From Phycisphaerales bacterium (GTDB taxonomy: Bacteria; Planctomycetota; Phycisphaerae; Phycisphaerales; SM1A02): a DNA stretch of 64,000 nt. The position numbers and the translations under genes were made by a program. Positions 51,820 through 60,601 of the stretch are shown here, piece after piece (within the stretch, counting starts at the first letter, position 1; each line of letters begins with the position of its first letter). The DNA lies in the NCBI GenBank assembly GCA_009691705.1, contig SIAR01000007.1:1-64000 (forward strand). The letters are read 5' to 3'. The notes beneath the pieces were generated by a model. That model ran no database searches, was not told where the DNA came from, and saw only the letters and a program-made list of their open reading frames with translations.

Positions 51820-53502
51820 ATGCCAAAGATGACGATCAACGGAGTCGCGCTCGAGTTCGAGAATGGCCAGTCGATCATCGACGTCGCGCTCAAGAGTGAT
51901 ATCGAGATTCCGCACTACTGCTACCACCCCGGACTTTCTGTTCCAGCGAACTGCCGCATCTGCCTTGCAGAGATCTGGCAACCCAATGCTCGCACTGGGC
52001 AACTTGAGTTGATTCCAAAGTTGATGCCGACCTGTCACACCGCTGCCGTCGATGGCATGGTCGTGCACACCGATACCGCCAAAGCCGTTGCCAATCAGCG
52101 GGCGGTGATGGAGTTCCTGCTCATCAACCATCCCGTCGATTGCGCCGTCTGCGATCAAGCGGGCGAATGCGGGCTTCAGGATTACTCCTACGAATACGGG
52201 CGCTCGCAGTCGCGCTTTCAAGAAGACAAGATCAAGAATCCAAAGAAAGATGTTGGTCCGCACGTCTTGCTCTACAGCGACCGTTGCATCATGTGCACGC
52301 GCTGTGTGCGGTTTACGAAAGAGGTAACCGAGACTTCCGAGTTGCTGGTTGATGGTCGGGGCGGCACTGAGATGATCGATGTCTTTCCTGGCATCGCGCT
52401 CGACAACGAACTCTCTGGAAACGTCGTCGACCTCTGCCCGGTGGGGGCACTGCTTGACAAAGACTTTCTCTTTCAACAGCGCGTCTGGTATCTCAAGAAG
52501 ACGCCATCAATCGATGGCATCACGGCGAGTGGCGACAACATTTCGATCGAACACAACGAAGGCGTTGTCTATCGCCTCAAGCCGCGCGAAAACCTCGCGG
52601 TCAACCAGTGGTGGATCACCGACGAAGTTCGCTATGGATGGAAGTTCGTGCACAGTGAGTCGCGCCTGCGTCTTCCCACGCTGCGCTCAGTCGCACCAGC
52701 GGCGAGCGCCGATGCCGCCGCCGCGTGGCAAACGGCAATGGACCGAGCCGTCGACATCTTGCAAGGGGGAGCCCGCAACGGGCGCATCGCTCTACTCGTG
52801 AGTCCGATGCTTTCGTGCGAAGACGCGTTTCTTCTCGCCCGTGCCGTTCTTGCGATCGATCCATCTGCAGTTCTCGGGGTCGGTCCAATTCCGCGATCTG
52901 GTGCCGATAGAACTCTCGCGGGTGGATTCACCATTCACGCCGAGAAAGCCCCCAACGCGCGCGGGGTGCGCCGGGTGCTCGAAGCACTGGCGGCGGCAGC
53001 GCCGGCGCGCCGGGCGACCGCAGGTGCAAACGCCGTCTGCGACAGCGACTCTTTCATCACGGCGCTCACAACTGCTGGCGCAGGCGTTGCATTGATCACC
53101 GGAAACTATCCAAGCGCCTGGACGACTGATGCACTGGATCGCGCCCTAGCGACGCGCCGGGTCGTGCTGATCGACACCCTCACGAATCGACTCAGCGAGA
53201 GTGCCGAAGTGTGCCTGCCTGCAGCGACGTGGATCGAAAAGGCTGGGTCGTTCGAAAATGCCAAGGGGCGCGTGCAGTCGTTCGATCGCGCGATCTCTCC
53301 GATCGACTTCGTCAAGAGCGAGGGACAGATCGCCCTCGACCTCGCAACGCGACTCTCTGGCGCTCCTGCGACGATCTACGACGCGGCCCAAACTCGCCGC
53401 GAGATGGCGGCGCTTGCGGGGTTGCAACTCTTCGCTAATCAAGTGCATCATCCGCCACTCGCCTCGACGCGTTCAAGCGACATGTCGCTCGTGCAACTCT
53501 AG
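51820..53502 (+). CDS. nuoG: NADH-quinone oxidoreductase subunit G-like iron-sulfur protein
   Basis: Electron-entry subunit of complex I, 560 residues. The N-terminal [2Fe-2S] ferredoxin has C-x11-C-x2-C (HYCYHPGLSVPANCRIC) and the fourth Cys in PTCHT. Next come the His-Cys3 cluster (HPVDCAVCDQAGEC) and the 4Fe-4S site CIMCTRC...CPVGAL. The C-terminal molybdopterin-like part is shorter than in E. coli NuoG (~900) and is comparable to short NuoG forms. No other nuo gene is adjacent, so a role in a different NAD(P)H- or formate-linked enzyme is possible. Confidence 0.88.
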   Translation: MPKMTINGVALEFENGQSIIDVALKSDIEIPHYCYHPGLSVPANCRICLAEIWQPNARTGQLELIPKLMPTCHTAAVDGMVVHTDTAKAVANQRAVMEFLLINHPVDCAVCDQAGECGLQDYSYEYGRSQSRFQEDKIKNPKKDVGPHVLLYSDRCIMCTRCVRFTKEVTETSELLVDGRGGTEMIDVFPGIALDNELSGNVVDLCPVGALLDKDFLFQQRVWYLKKTPSIDGITASGDNISIEHNEGVVYRLKPRENLAVNQWWITDEVRYGWKFVHSESRLRLPTLRSVAPAASADAAAAWQTAMDRAVDILQGGARNGRIALLVSPMLSCEDAFLLARAVLAIDPSAVLGVGPIPRSGADRTLAGGFTIHAEKAPNARGVRRVLEALAAAAPARRATAGANAVCDSDSFITALTTAGAGVALITGNYPSAWTTDALDRALATRRVVLIDTLTNRLSESAEVCLPAATWIEKAGSFENAKGRVQSFDRAISPIDFVKSEGQIALDLATRLSGAPATIYDAAQTRREMAALAGLQLFANQVHHPPLASTRSSDMSLVQL

Positions 53503-53505
53503 AAT
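53500..53505 (+). promoter_or_regulatory. Candidate -10 TAGAAT of the MATE gene, overlapping the nuoG stop
   Basis: TAG of the nuoG stop codon (53500-53502) is also the start of the hexamer. Spacer to the ATG at 53515 is 9 nt. Confidence 0.4.
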
Positions 53506-53514
53506 TCCCCGCGC

Positions 53515-54954
53515 ATGCCGATCAAAAGCGTGACAACCGCGGTTCGTTCCGCGGCAGAGGTGTGGTCTCTGGCGTGGCCGACCGTCATCACGATGATGAG
53601 TTACACGGCGATGCAATTCATCGACAGCGTGATGGTTGCGCAACTCGGTCCCGTTGAACTTGCCGCGCAGGGCAACGCCGGTGTCTGGACGTGGACCGCA
53701 ATCGCGTTTCTCGTCGGTGCGATCACACTCGTCAATACATTTGTCGCGCAGAGTGTGGGCGCAGGAGAGACCGCAGCTGTCGCGCGATACGCATGGGCTG
53801 GAATCTGGCTCGCAGTCGGTTCATGGCTTGTGATCTTGCTTCCCATCGGATTCCTCGCGCTTCCGCGGGCTTTTGCGTTGATGGATCACCCCCCAGCGAT
53901 GCAGAAGATGGAGGTGGAGTATGCGCAAATCTTGATGGCGGGTGGATGTGTCACCCTCATCGGAAAGGCCGTCAGCAACTTCTTCTTTGGGATCGGCCGT
54001 CCCAAAATTGTCACCCTCTCGGCGATTGTTGGCAACATCGTCAATCTCGTGCTGAACTATGTGTTCATCTTTGGCGATCAGGGACTGCCGCTGCATGGAC
54101 TCCCAGGAATCCCAGGCGTTTCGCCAATGGGAGTGCCGGGATCGGCGCTGGCGACAGTCATCGGCACTGCAGTTGAATGTCTCATCCCGTTCTCGGTTTT
54201 TCTCGGTCCCAAGATGGCGCGCGCGTACGGCACGCGACTCATGTGGCGCCCCTCGCGCGCGGCGATCAAAGATCTCATCCGCGTCGGTTGGCCAGCGAGT
54301 CTGCAGTTCGGCAACGAGATGTTCTGTTGGTCGGTCTTCATGACCGTGATCGTCGGCACGTTTGGCACTGCCCACCTTGCAGCGGGATGGATTGTCTTGC
54401 GCTACATGCATCTTTCTTTCATGCCCGCCATCGGATTCAGCATCGCAACGGCCACACTCGTGGGGCGATCAATTGGAGCGAAGCAGCCTGAACTCGCGGC
54501 GCGCTACGCCCGCACGGCGGTGTGGATGTCCGTTCTCTACATGGCGGGATGGGGCGTGCTCATGGTGATCTTTCGTGAACCCATGGTGCGTCTCTTCACC
54601 AACACCACAGAGTTAGGCGCAGCTTCTGCCGAGAATGTTGCCGAGATCGCGAGTCGCATCATGATCTGCGCTGCGGTCTTTCAAGCCTTTGACGCGGTGG
54701 GGATCATCTATACCGGCGCACTTCGCGGAGCGGGGGACACCTTGTGGCCGGGGGTGATTGTTGTCACGCTGAGTTGGGTCATCATCGTTGGCGGCGGAGC
54801 GTGGGTGGTGCACGCCTACCCAGAACTCGGTTCGCTCGGTCCATGGATCGGATCGACCCTGTACATCATCGCCATCGGCATCGCAATGGCATGGCGATTT
54901 GAACGAGGGCCGTGGCGCACCCACCAATTGGTGCGGCACGCCTCGGCGGCGTAG
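53515..54954 (+). CDS. MATE-family efflux transporter
   Basis: Twelve-helix multidrug/ion antiporter, 479 residues. AWPTVITMMSYTAMQFIDSVMVAQLG in the first helix, FVAQSVGAGE, VSNFFFGIGRPKIVTLSAIVGNIVNLVLNYVFIFG in the loop between helices 5 and 6, and TLVGRSIGAKQPELAARYA in the second half are typical of the NorM/DinF superfamily. The substrate is unknown. It starts 13 nt after the nuoG-like gene. Confidence 0.92.
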   Translation: MPIKSVTTAVRSAAEVWSLAWPTVITMMSYTAMQFIDSVMVAQLGPVELAAQGNAGVWTWTAIAFLVGAITLVNTFVAQSVGAGETAAVARYAWAGIWLAVGSWLVILLPIGFLALPRAFALMDHPPAMQKMEVEYAQILMAGGCVTLIGKAVSNFFFGIGRPKIVTLSAIVGNIVNLVLNYVFIFGDQGLPLHGLPGIPGVSPMGVPGSALATVIGTAVECLIPFSVFLGPKMARAYGTRLMWRPSRAAIKDLIRVGWPASLQFGNEMFCWSVFMTVIVGTFGTAHLAAGWIVLRYMHLSFMPAIGFSIATATLVGRSIGAKQPELAARYARTAVWMSVLYMAGWGVLMVIFREPMVRLFTNTTELGAASAENVAEIASRIMICAAVFQAFDAVGIIYTGALRGAGDTLWPGVIVVTLSWVIIVGGGAWVVHAYPELGSLGPWIGSTLYIIAIGIAMAWRFERGPWRTHQLVRHASAA

Positions 54955-55000
54955 GCAAGTCGCGTGTGGAGGGCGATTTGGGACTGCACGGCGTTGTCTG

Positions 55001-55006
55001 TATGCT
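55001..55006 (+). promoter_or_regulatory. Candidate -10 TATGCT of the TPR-alphaCTD gene
   Basis: Nine nt before the ATG at 55016. It supports this start over the long upstream frame overlapping the MATE gene. Confidence 0.45.
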
Positions 55007-55015
55007 CCCCAACCC

Positions 55016-55924
55016 ATGAGTACTGCCACGACGAATCCATCCAATCCCGCTGCTGCAAAGCCCCACTTTGTTCTCGCCTCGCGACATATCGCTGATGGGC
55101 GTCGCGACGAAGCAGTCGCCGAACTCAATCTTGCACTCGAGTCCGATCGCAGCGTCGAGACTCTCTTCGCCCTCGCCAAGTTGTTCGACCGGATGGGTCA
55201 CGATGACGACTCGATCGATCTCTACGAAGAGATTTGCTATTCGCCGACCCCTCCCGTGAACGCGCTGATCAATCTCGCGGTGCTCTATGAAGACATTGGA
55301 GAACTCGACCGCGCAGAGCGTTGCCTGCGCCGCGTGCTCGATCTCTATCCGACCCATGCGCATGCCCGCATGTATGTGAAGGATGTCTGCGCGGTGCAGA
55401 CGATGTCGTACGACGCAAACGCTGAACAACAAGCCGCTCGTCGCAATGCCGTGCTCGACACTCCGATCACCGACTTCGAACTTTCGGCGCGGGCTCGCAA
55501 CTGCCTCAAGAAGGTTGAGATTCGCACGCTGGGAGATCTCTTGCGGGTGACCGAAGCAGAACTGATGGCGTTCAAGAACTTTGGCGAGACCAGCATCAAC
55601 GAGATCAAGTCGATGTTGAATTCACGCGGATTACGCCTGGGTCAGGGACTAGAAGGCGGATTCGAAGAGTCGTACCGTCTGGAATACCTCACCATGCTTC
55701 GTACCACTGCAGATTCAGAGGTGATCGACAAGCCAATCACCGCAATCGAATTGACGATTCGGGCGCGTAAGGCGATCCAATTGCTAGAAGTTCGCACGCT
55801 CGGTGAACTCGCCTGCCGTACTGAGGCTGAGTTGATGGGCATCAAGAACTTCGGGATGACGAGTCTTGACGAAATCAAGGCGCAGCTCGTGCTTCACGGC
55901 TTGGCGCTTCGCGTTCTCGAGTGA
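55016..55924 (+). CDS. TPR protein with two RNA polymerase alpha C-terminal-type domains
   Basis: A 302-residue protein. Residues 15-120 are tetratricopeptide repeats (RRDEAVAELNLALESDRSVETLFALAKLFDRMG). Residues 150-208 and 240-297 each match the alpha C-terminal domain of RNA polymerase: FELSARARNCLKKVEIRTLGDLL...NFGETSINEIKSML and IELTIRARKAIQLLEVRTLGELA...NFGMTSLDEIKAQL. Arg159 and Arg249 fall where E. coli alpha has the DNA-contacting Arg265, and Asn162 matches Asn268. It lacks the polymerase assembly domain, so it may bind promoter UP elements or activators separately. The function is untested. Confidence 0.85.
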   Translation: MSTATTNPSNPAAAKPHFVLASRHIADGRRDEAVAELNLALESDRSVETLFALAKLFDRMGHDDDSIDLYEEICYSPTPPVNALINLAVLYEDIGELDRAERCLRRVLDLYPTHAHARMYVKDVCAVQTMSYDANAEQQAARRNAVLDTPITDFELSARARNCLKKVEIRTLGDLLRVTEAELMAFKNFGETSINEIKSMLNSRGLRLGQGLEGGFEESYRLEYLTMLRTTADSEVIDKPITAIELTIRARKAIQLLEVRTLGELACRTEAELMGIKNFGMTSLDEIKAQLVLHGLALRVLE

Positions 55925-55960
55925 TTCGCTCAAACTTTTTTCGATTCGGTTCGGACGGTC

Positions 55961-57376
55961 ATGGAAGACCCCGCTTACAACCGCCTTCGCAGACTCCTGT
56001 GCGTGGTCATCGCGTCAATCGCCGTGAGCAGCGGGTGCGTCTCTGACTCGATTGAGCGGCCCGTTGCCCCCGTGGCGCCGATCCCAGTCGCGCCGACGAA
56101 AGAGGTTGCGCCTCTGGCCGCAATCGTTGAGAACACGCAGGTCTCAACCGCCGAGATCGCGCAACCATCGAAGCCGCTGCCGATTCCTCCAAAGCCCTTG
56201 CCACTGCCGCCAACAGGCGAGCCAACGGTTGCGATTCGTATCGAAGAACTTGCGCCAAGCGCACGAATCACCATTGACTCTGCCGATGGTCGACTGCAAC
56301 TCTCGCTCGTGGGAGCACCCCCTTCAGAATCACCGTGGATCGCAACTGCTCCCATCGAAGTTCGAGTGCAGAGCGTTGGATGGCACGTCAGCGCGCGTGG
56401 TTCTGCAACGCGCGTGTTCGCTGCCGGCGAACTTGAGATTCGCCCCGTCAAAGGTTCGACCACTGCCCTCTCGTGTGGCAAAAAGAAGTGGCCCGGAGAG
56501 TTGCGCGTGGTGCGCACTCCATCAGGAATCGACCTAGTGATTGATGTGCCAATGGAGTCTTACCTTCCTGGAGTCATCGCGAAAGAACTCTATGGATCGT
56601 GGAGCGAAGCGACATTTCGCGCGCAAGCTGTCGCCGCGCGCAGTTACGCCGTGGTAGAGGCAGCCCGTTGGGAGGGACGGCGCCACTACGACATGGTGGC
56701 CGGTCAACAGAGTCAAGCATGGGTCGGCGCGACAGACAATCCAAAGGCAGTGGCTGCAGTGCGCGATACGCGGGGACAGGTCTTGGTGCATGATGGCGTG
56801 GTCGTGCCTGCCTACTACTCGAGTGCATGCGGTGGGCGCCCAGCGAGCGCGCTTGGGGTGGTCACGGACAATCCATATCACGACATCGCGCCTCTTTCGG
56901 CCGGGGGTGGGGCAAGCCGTTCATCGTGCTGCCAATCGACCGCGGTTGCCTCGTGGAAGGCAACGATTCCGCTGGCGACGATTCAGTCGCGCCTGCAAAG
57001 TTGGGGACGTGGTATCGGTCGCGATGACCTCGCCGCTCTGCAACTTCCAACAACGATCATGGTCGCTGAGAAAAACGCAGCGGGGCGCGCAACAGCGATT
57101 CGAATGCGCGGTCGCACCGGTGCAGCAGTAGAGATCGATGCAGAAGATTTTCGACGGGCGATCAACGCCGCAGGCGAACCCAAGACGAGCCTGCGCTCGG
57201 GCGACTTCTCGGTGCGCATCTCAGCGAAGAATGCAGAGTTCACTGGCCGCGGGTTCGGTCACGGCGTGGGACTCTGCCAGCATGGTGCGCAAGAGATGGG
57301 TCGCGCGGGTAGTTCGTACAAGCAGATTCTGGCGCGTTACTATCCAGATTCAATGATCGTGAAAGCGTGGAAATAG
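55961..57376 (+). CDS. SpoIID/LytB-domain lipoprotein
   Basis: A 471-residue secreted lipoprotein with lipobox SSGC at about residues 23-26. A Pro-rich linker (30-95) is followed by a SpoIID domain: MESYLPGVIAKELYGSWSEATFRAQAVAARSYA, YYSSACGGRPASA and GFGHGVGLCQHGAQEMG with conserved Glu and His. SpoIID enzymes are lytic transglycosylases acting on peptidoglycan. In a non-sporulating lineage it is more likely involved in wall remodelling. It is followed 3 nt later by ribE. Confidence 0.85.
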   Translation: MEDPAYNRLRRLLCVVIASIAVSSGCVSDSIERPVAPVAPIPVAPTKEVAPLAAIVENTQVSTAEIAQPSKPLPIPPKPLPLPPTGEPTVAIRIEELAPSARITIDSADGRLQLSLVGAPPSESPWIATAPIEVRVQSVGWHVSARGSATRVFAAGELEIRPVKGSTTALSCGKKKWPGELRVVRTPSGIDLVIDVPMESYLPGVIAKELYGSWSEATFRAQAVAARSYAVVEAARWEGRRHYDMVAGQQSQAWVGATDNPKAVAAVRDTRGQVLVHDGVVVPAYYSSACGGRPASALGVVTDNPYHDIAPLSAGGGASRSSCCQSTAVASWKATIPLATIQSRLQSWGRGIGRDDLAALQLPTTIMVAEKNAAGRATAIRMRGRTGAAVEIDAEDFRRAINAAGEPKTSLRSGDFSVRISAKNAEFTGRGFGHGVGLCQHGAQEMGRAGSSYKQILARYYPDSMIVKAWK

Positions 57377-57379
57377 CCA

Positions 57380-57991
57380 GTGTTTACGGGACTTGTGCAG
57401 GGTGTTGGCACCGTCGTGGCGCGCAGTGTGATGGCGGGTGGACAGCGTCTCACAATCGATGGTGCTCGCCAGTTCGCCGCATTGCGCCTTGGCGATTCGA
57501 TCAGCGTGAACGGGGTCTGTTTGACGGTGGCCGACCGTGCCGCGGATCAGTTTTGCGCCGATGTCATTCCGCAGACTCTCTCAATGACCACACTGGGATC
57601 TCTCGCAGTTGGTGAGTCAGTGAATCTCGAACTTGCGCTTCGCATGGGCGATCCGATGGGAGGACACATCGTGCAGGGGCACGTCGATTCGATCGGTGAA
57701 GTGGCTTGCGTTGATCGAACGGACGGTGGAGTGCTGGTGCGGGTGCAGTTGAACGCCCAAGCAATGGATCTCGTCGTCGCGCAGGGTTCGATCACGTTGC
57801 AGGGGGTTTCGCTGACCATCGCAAACCGGGCAAGCAATTGGTTTGAAGTTGCGCTCATTCCAGAGACGCTTGCTCGCACCACACTCGCCAGCGTCGCGGT
57901 TGGTCAGAGACTTAATGTCGAAGTCGATGCGCTGGCACGGATGATTGATCAAGCGGTACGTCGTCACTCCATCCCGCGCACAACAGGGTGA
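57380..57991 (+). CDS. ribE: Riboflavin synthase alpha chain
   Basis: Last step of riboflavin synthesis: dismutation of 6,7-dimethyl-8-ribityllumazine. The 203-residue protein is a tandem of two lumazine-binding domains, each with the MFTG/GHIVQGHVD and LVAQGSITLQGVSLT-type patterns. It begins with GTG (MFTGLVQGVG), the family's fixed opening, and lies 3 nt after the SpoIID gene. No FMN riboswitch is visible. The last 80 nt overlap the convergent SpoIIE-phosphatase gene. Confidence 0.93.
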   Translation: MFTGLVQGVGTVVARSVMAGGQRLTIDGARQFAALRLGDSISVNGVCLTVADRAADQFCADVIPQTLSMTTLGSLAVGESVNLELALRMGDPMGGHIVQGHVDSIGEVACVDRTDGGVLVRVQLNAQAMDLVVAQGSITLQGVSLTIANRASNWFEVALIPETLARTTLASVAVGQRLNVEVDALARMIDQAVRRHSIPRTTG

Positions 57992-59192
57992 GATCGTCGA
58001 TTTGCGGAAAGTCTTGGCTCTCTTCATCGAGACGATCATTTATGCCAGCGATGAAGTCTTGAGGGGATGCCGCGGCCGAGAATTCGTTGAAAACATCGAG
58101 GTATCTGCGATTCGGAAGCCGCGGGGCGCTCGGATCCTGTCCAAGTTCGGGGAAGGCTTGTTCAAATCCGTCTGAGTAGAAGAGCAATTTGTCGCCGAGT
58201 TCGAGGTCGAACGTTTGCTCAGTGAACTGCTCATCTTCGAATACGCCAAGCAATCCGCCATGGGTTTTGACGGGTTCGTAGTTGCCCCCGAGGCGCAATC
58301 GCAGGAGTGCGGGATGGCCAGCGCTCGCAACTGTCACGCGGTGGTTGCGCGTATCGATGACCGCATAGATCGCGGTTGCGAAGCGCGTCGTGCGCCCGGC
58401 GCGCGAGAGCATGTCGCTGTTGATTCGTGAGAGCGTTTCACTCGGAGCCAAGATGCGATACGAGGTCGACGTGATATCTTTGGTTTGGATGCCACGCGAG
58501 ACAATCAGCGTGAGCAGCGCGGCTGGTACGCCATGCCCCACCGCATCGATGACCAGGAACCCCAGATGATGTTCGTCGAGCCGAATGACGTTGTAGATGT
58601 CGCCCGAGACGTACGACGCGGGGCGCCAGAGCGCGGCCGAGGCGATTCCACCAATGCTCGGCAAGATGCGCGGCAGAAACTCCCGCTGCACGCTCGCGGC
58701 GAGTTGCAACTCTTCTTGGATGTTGTCCATCTCACTGGAGAGTCCACCAGAAAAACGCATCGCTGAAACGGCTTCGAATTGAAGTCGCAGCACTTCCTGC
58801 TGTCGGGCGATGAGCGCTGAAATAGCGGTCGCGAGGTGTTCTGGTCCCTGCGCGGGGTCGATGGCGAATGAGATGCCGGCAGGAAGTTCCTGTCCCGCGA
58901 CAACGTCGCTGTAGAGCGCAATGATTGGAATCATCCCAGAGACCGCCTCTTCGATTTCAGGTCGCCGCAGATTCTCTTTCGTTGGCGCGCCCACGAGCAC
59001 AAGCGCTTGGGTTTCGCGAATGGCCATCCCAACTTGCACTGGATCGGAGTGTGAAACCACGCGCGCATCGAAGTTGAATCGCTCCGAGAGCACGCGCGCG
59101 ACGGTCTCGTGTGTGTCTCCCGCTTGAAGCGATAGCACCGCGACTCTGGGGGCGAGGTGGCGAAGCGATTGGTGTTCGAGAGGGATCGGCAC
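57912..59192 (-). CDS. SpoIIE/RsbU-type PP2C serine phosphatase
   Basis: A 426-residue response-type phosphatase. Residues 15-130 look like a diverged receiver/CheY-like domain (RVAVLSLQAGDTHETVARVLSE), then a coiled coil (130-175), then a PP2C-SpoIIE domain. QLAASVQREFLP, YVSGDIYNVIRLDEHHLGFLVIDAVGHGVPAALL and DKLLFYSDGFEQAF carry the manganese-binding Asp residues. It probably dephosphorylates an anti-sigma-factor antagonist, but no such partner is in the window. The start is a GTG 9 nt after TACACT. The final 26 residues lie in the ribE overlap. Confidence 0.87.
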   Translation of the reverse strand: MPIPLEHQSLRHLAPRVAVLSLQAGDTHETVARVLSERFNFDARVVSHSDPVQVGMAIRETQALVLVGAPTKENLRRPEIEEAVSGMIPIIALYSDVVAGQELPAGISFAIDPAQGPEHLATAISALIARQQEVLRLQFEAVSAMRFSGGLSSEMDNIQEELQLAASVQREFLPRILPSIGGIASAALWRPASYVSGDIYNVIRLDEHHLGFLVIDAVGHGVPAALLTLIVSRGIQTKDITSTSYRILAPSETLSRINSDMLSRAGRTTRFATAIYAVIDTRNHRVTVASAGHPALLRLRLGGNYEPVKTHGGLLGVFEDEQFTEQTFDLELGDKLLFYSDGFEQAFPELGQDPSAPRLPNRRYLDVFNEFSAAASPQDFIAGINDRLDEESQDFPQIDDLTLLCAGWSDDVPLDQSSVPAHRLRH

Positions 59193-59201
59193 GGGCGGCG
59201 A

Positions 59202-59223
59202 AGTGTAAGGGTTCGCTTATAGT
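59202..59223. promoter_or_regulatory. Divergent -10 pair, SpoIIE-type phosphatase and phhB
   Basis: TACACT (59202-59207, minus) ends 9 nt before the GTG at 59192. TATAGT (59218-59223, plus) ends 7 nt before the ATG at 59231. The start codons are 38 nt apart. Confidence 0.5.
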
Positions 59224-59230
59224 TTGCTGT

Positions 59231-59527
59231 ATGGCTGCAAAACTCTCCCCCTCCGAAATCGCGACACGCCTCGCGCTCATCCCACACTGGTCGCGCACTG
59301 GAGAGTTGATCGAGCGCACGTTCGCCTTCGCGCACTTTGTTGCCGCGATGCAATTCGTCAACCTGGTCGCCCAAGACGCCGAACGAACCCAGCACCATCC
59401 TGACATTCTCATCAAGTACAACCGAGTGACCCTGGCATTCTCAACGCACGATGCTGGTGGGTTGACGCAAAAGGACTTCGACGCGGCGAGAATCGCCGAC
59501 GAGTTAGCCGGCGCTCACTCAGCCTGA
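59231..59527 (+). CDS. phhB: 4a-hydroxytetrahydrobiopterin dehydratase (PCD/DCoH)
   Basis: Recycles 4a-hydroxytetrahydropterin to the quinonoid dihydropterin. At 98 residues it is full length; the family motif is visible as HHPDILIKYNRVTLAFSTHDAGGLTQKDFDAA, with the catalytic His pair near 60. No aromatic amino-acid hydroxylase is nearby, so the dehydratase may serve a molybdopterin-related or other role. It overlaps the mcsB tail by 13 nt. Confidence 0.92.
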   Translation: MAAKLSPSEIATRLALIPHWSRTGELIERTFAFAHFVAAMQFVNLVAQDAERTQHHPDILIKYNRVTLAFSTHDAGGLTQKDFDAARIADELAGAHSA

Positions 59528-60597
59528 GCGGGGGGAGTCAATGGATGGGCGAGTGCCCCGCGCACGTGCGAGGCGCGTACTTCGCGCTCAATCTCATCCC
59601 CTTCAGTCGCGCGCGGATCAACCACAGAAAGATGCGCTGGTTGCACTTGCAGCAACAACCGTTGAATCGTGGTGAGTTCTATCTTCACGATGCCGAGCAC
59701 TGATCCGAGCCTAATGCGACTCAGATGTTTGGTTGCTTCATCGGCGGTCAGCAATCGTGCGGCATTCAACAGCGCATTGGATCGAAGTACGAAGTCTTCG
59801 AGGCGCGCGCGATGGCGATCGAGTGCAGCCGATCGTGCCTCACGCTCATAGCCAACAATCTGTGGCAGGATCACCTGATGAAAGTTTTCGAGCAGCGACT
59901 CTTCAGCGGCCCCGAGCGTTGTCTGATTCGAGAACTGATAGAAGTCTCCGATCGCTTCTGAGCCCTCTCCGTAGTACCCACGCACGGCGAGGTGCAAATC
60001 TGCAGCGGCGCGTTTGATTCGTTCGGCTTCTTTCATGATCACGACTCCTGGCAGATGCAACATCGAACTCAATCGGATGCCACACCCGACATTTGTCGGG
60101 CACGCCGTGAGATATCCCCAGCGCGGATGAAACGAAAAACTTGTTGACTCGGCGAGTGCTCCCTCGAGTTCGAAGGCCGCGTTGAATGCGTCGCGCAGTC
60201 CAGAGCCGGCGCACAGGCATTGGATTCGCAAATGATCTTCTTCATTCACCATCACGCTCGCATGCTCATCGTGGGAGAGGGCGAGGGCGCGCGGTCCATC
60301 GCTGTGCGCGAAGTGGCGTGAGACGAGGTGCCGTTCAGCAAGAAGAATGCGATCACGCGATGGTGCGTTCTGCAGTTCGATCCACTGAAGCCCCTCGCGC
60401 TTTTCGGGAGAGACCTGTGCAACGGAATGATCGACTGCTCGGCGAACAATGCGCATCACCTCGAGACGCACTGCATTGCTAGCGCGACTAATGAAGGGCA
60501 ATCCAGCGATGTTGCGGGCGAGACGCACCCGGCTAGTCACTACGACATCGGAGTCGGGTCCGATCTGCGAGAGTGCCGCTGAGAAGGGTGCTGCCAT
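59515..60597 (-). CDS. mcsB: Protein-arginine kinase McsB
   Basis: ATP:guanido-phosphotransferase-fold kinase that phosphorylates arginine in proteins, marking them for ClpCP in Bacillus. The 360-residue protein has VVVTSRVRLARNI (ATP-binding), the NEEDHLRIQ segment, and GYLTACPTNVGCGIR with the active Cys. The C-terminal phospho-arginine docking RDxxRA motif is not clean (EREVRA). mcsA precedes it by 4 nt. Start: the ATG at 60597 follows the kdsA-mcsA genes. Confidence 0.92.
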   Translation of the reverse strand: MAAPFSAALSQIGPDSDVVVTSRVRLARNIAGLPFISRASNAVRLEVMRIVRRAVDHSVAQVSPEKREGLQWIELQNAPSRDRILLAERHLVSRHFAHSDGPRALALSHDEHASVMVNEEDHLRIQCLCAGSGLRDAFNAAFELEGALAESTSFSFHPRWGYLTACPTNVGCGIRLSSMLHLPGVVIMKEAERIKRAAADLHLAVRGYYGEGSEAIGDFYQFSNQTTLGAAEESLLENFHQVILPQIVGYEREARSAALDRHRARLEDFVLRSNALLNAARLLTADEATKHLSRIRLGSVLGIVKIELTTIQRLLLQVQPAHLSVVDPRATEGDEIEREVRASHVRGALAHPLTPPAQAE

Positions 60598-60601
60598 CTC
60601 T

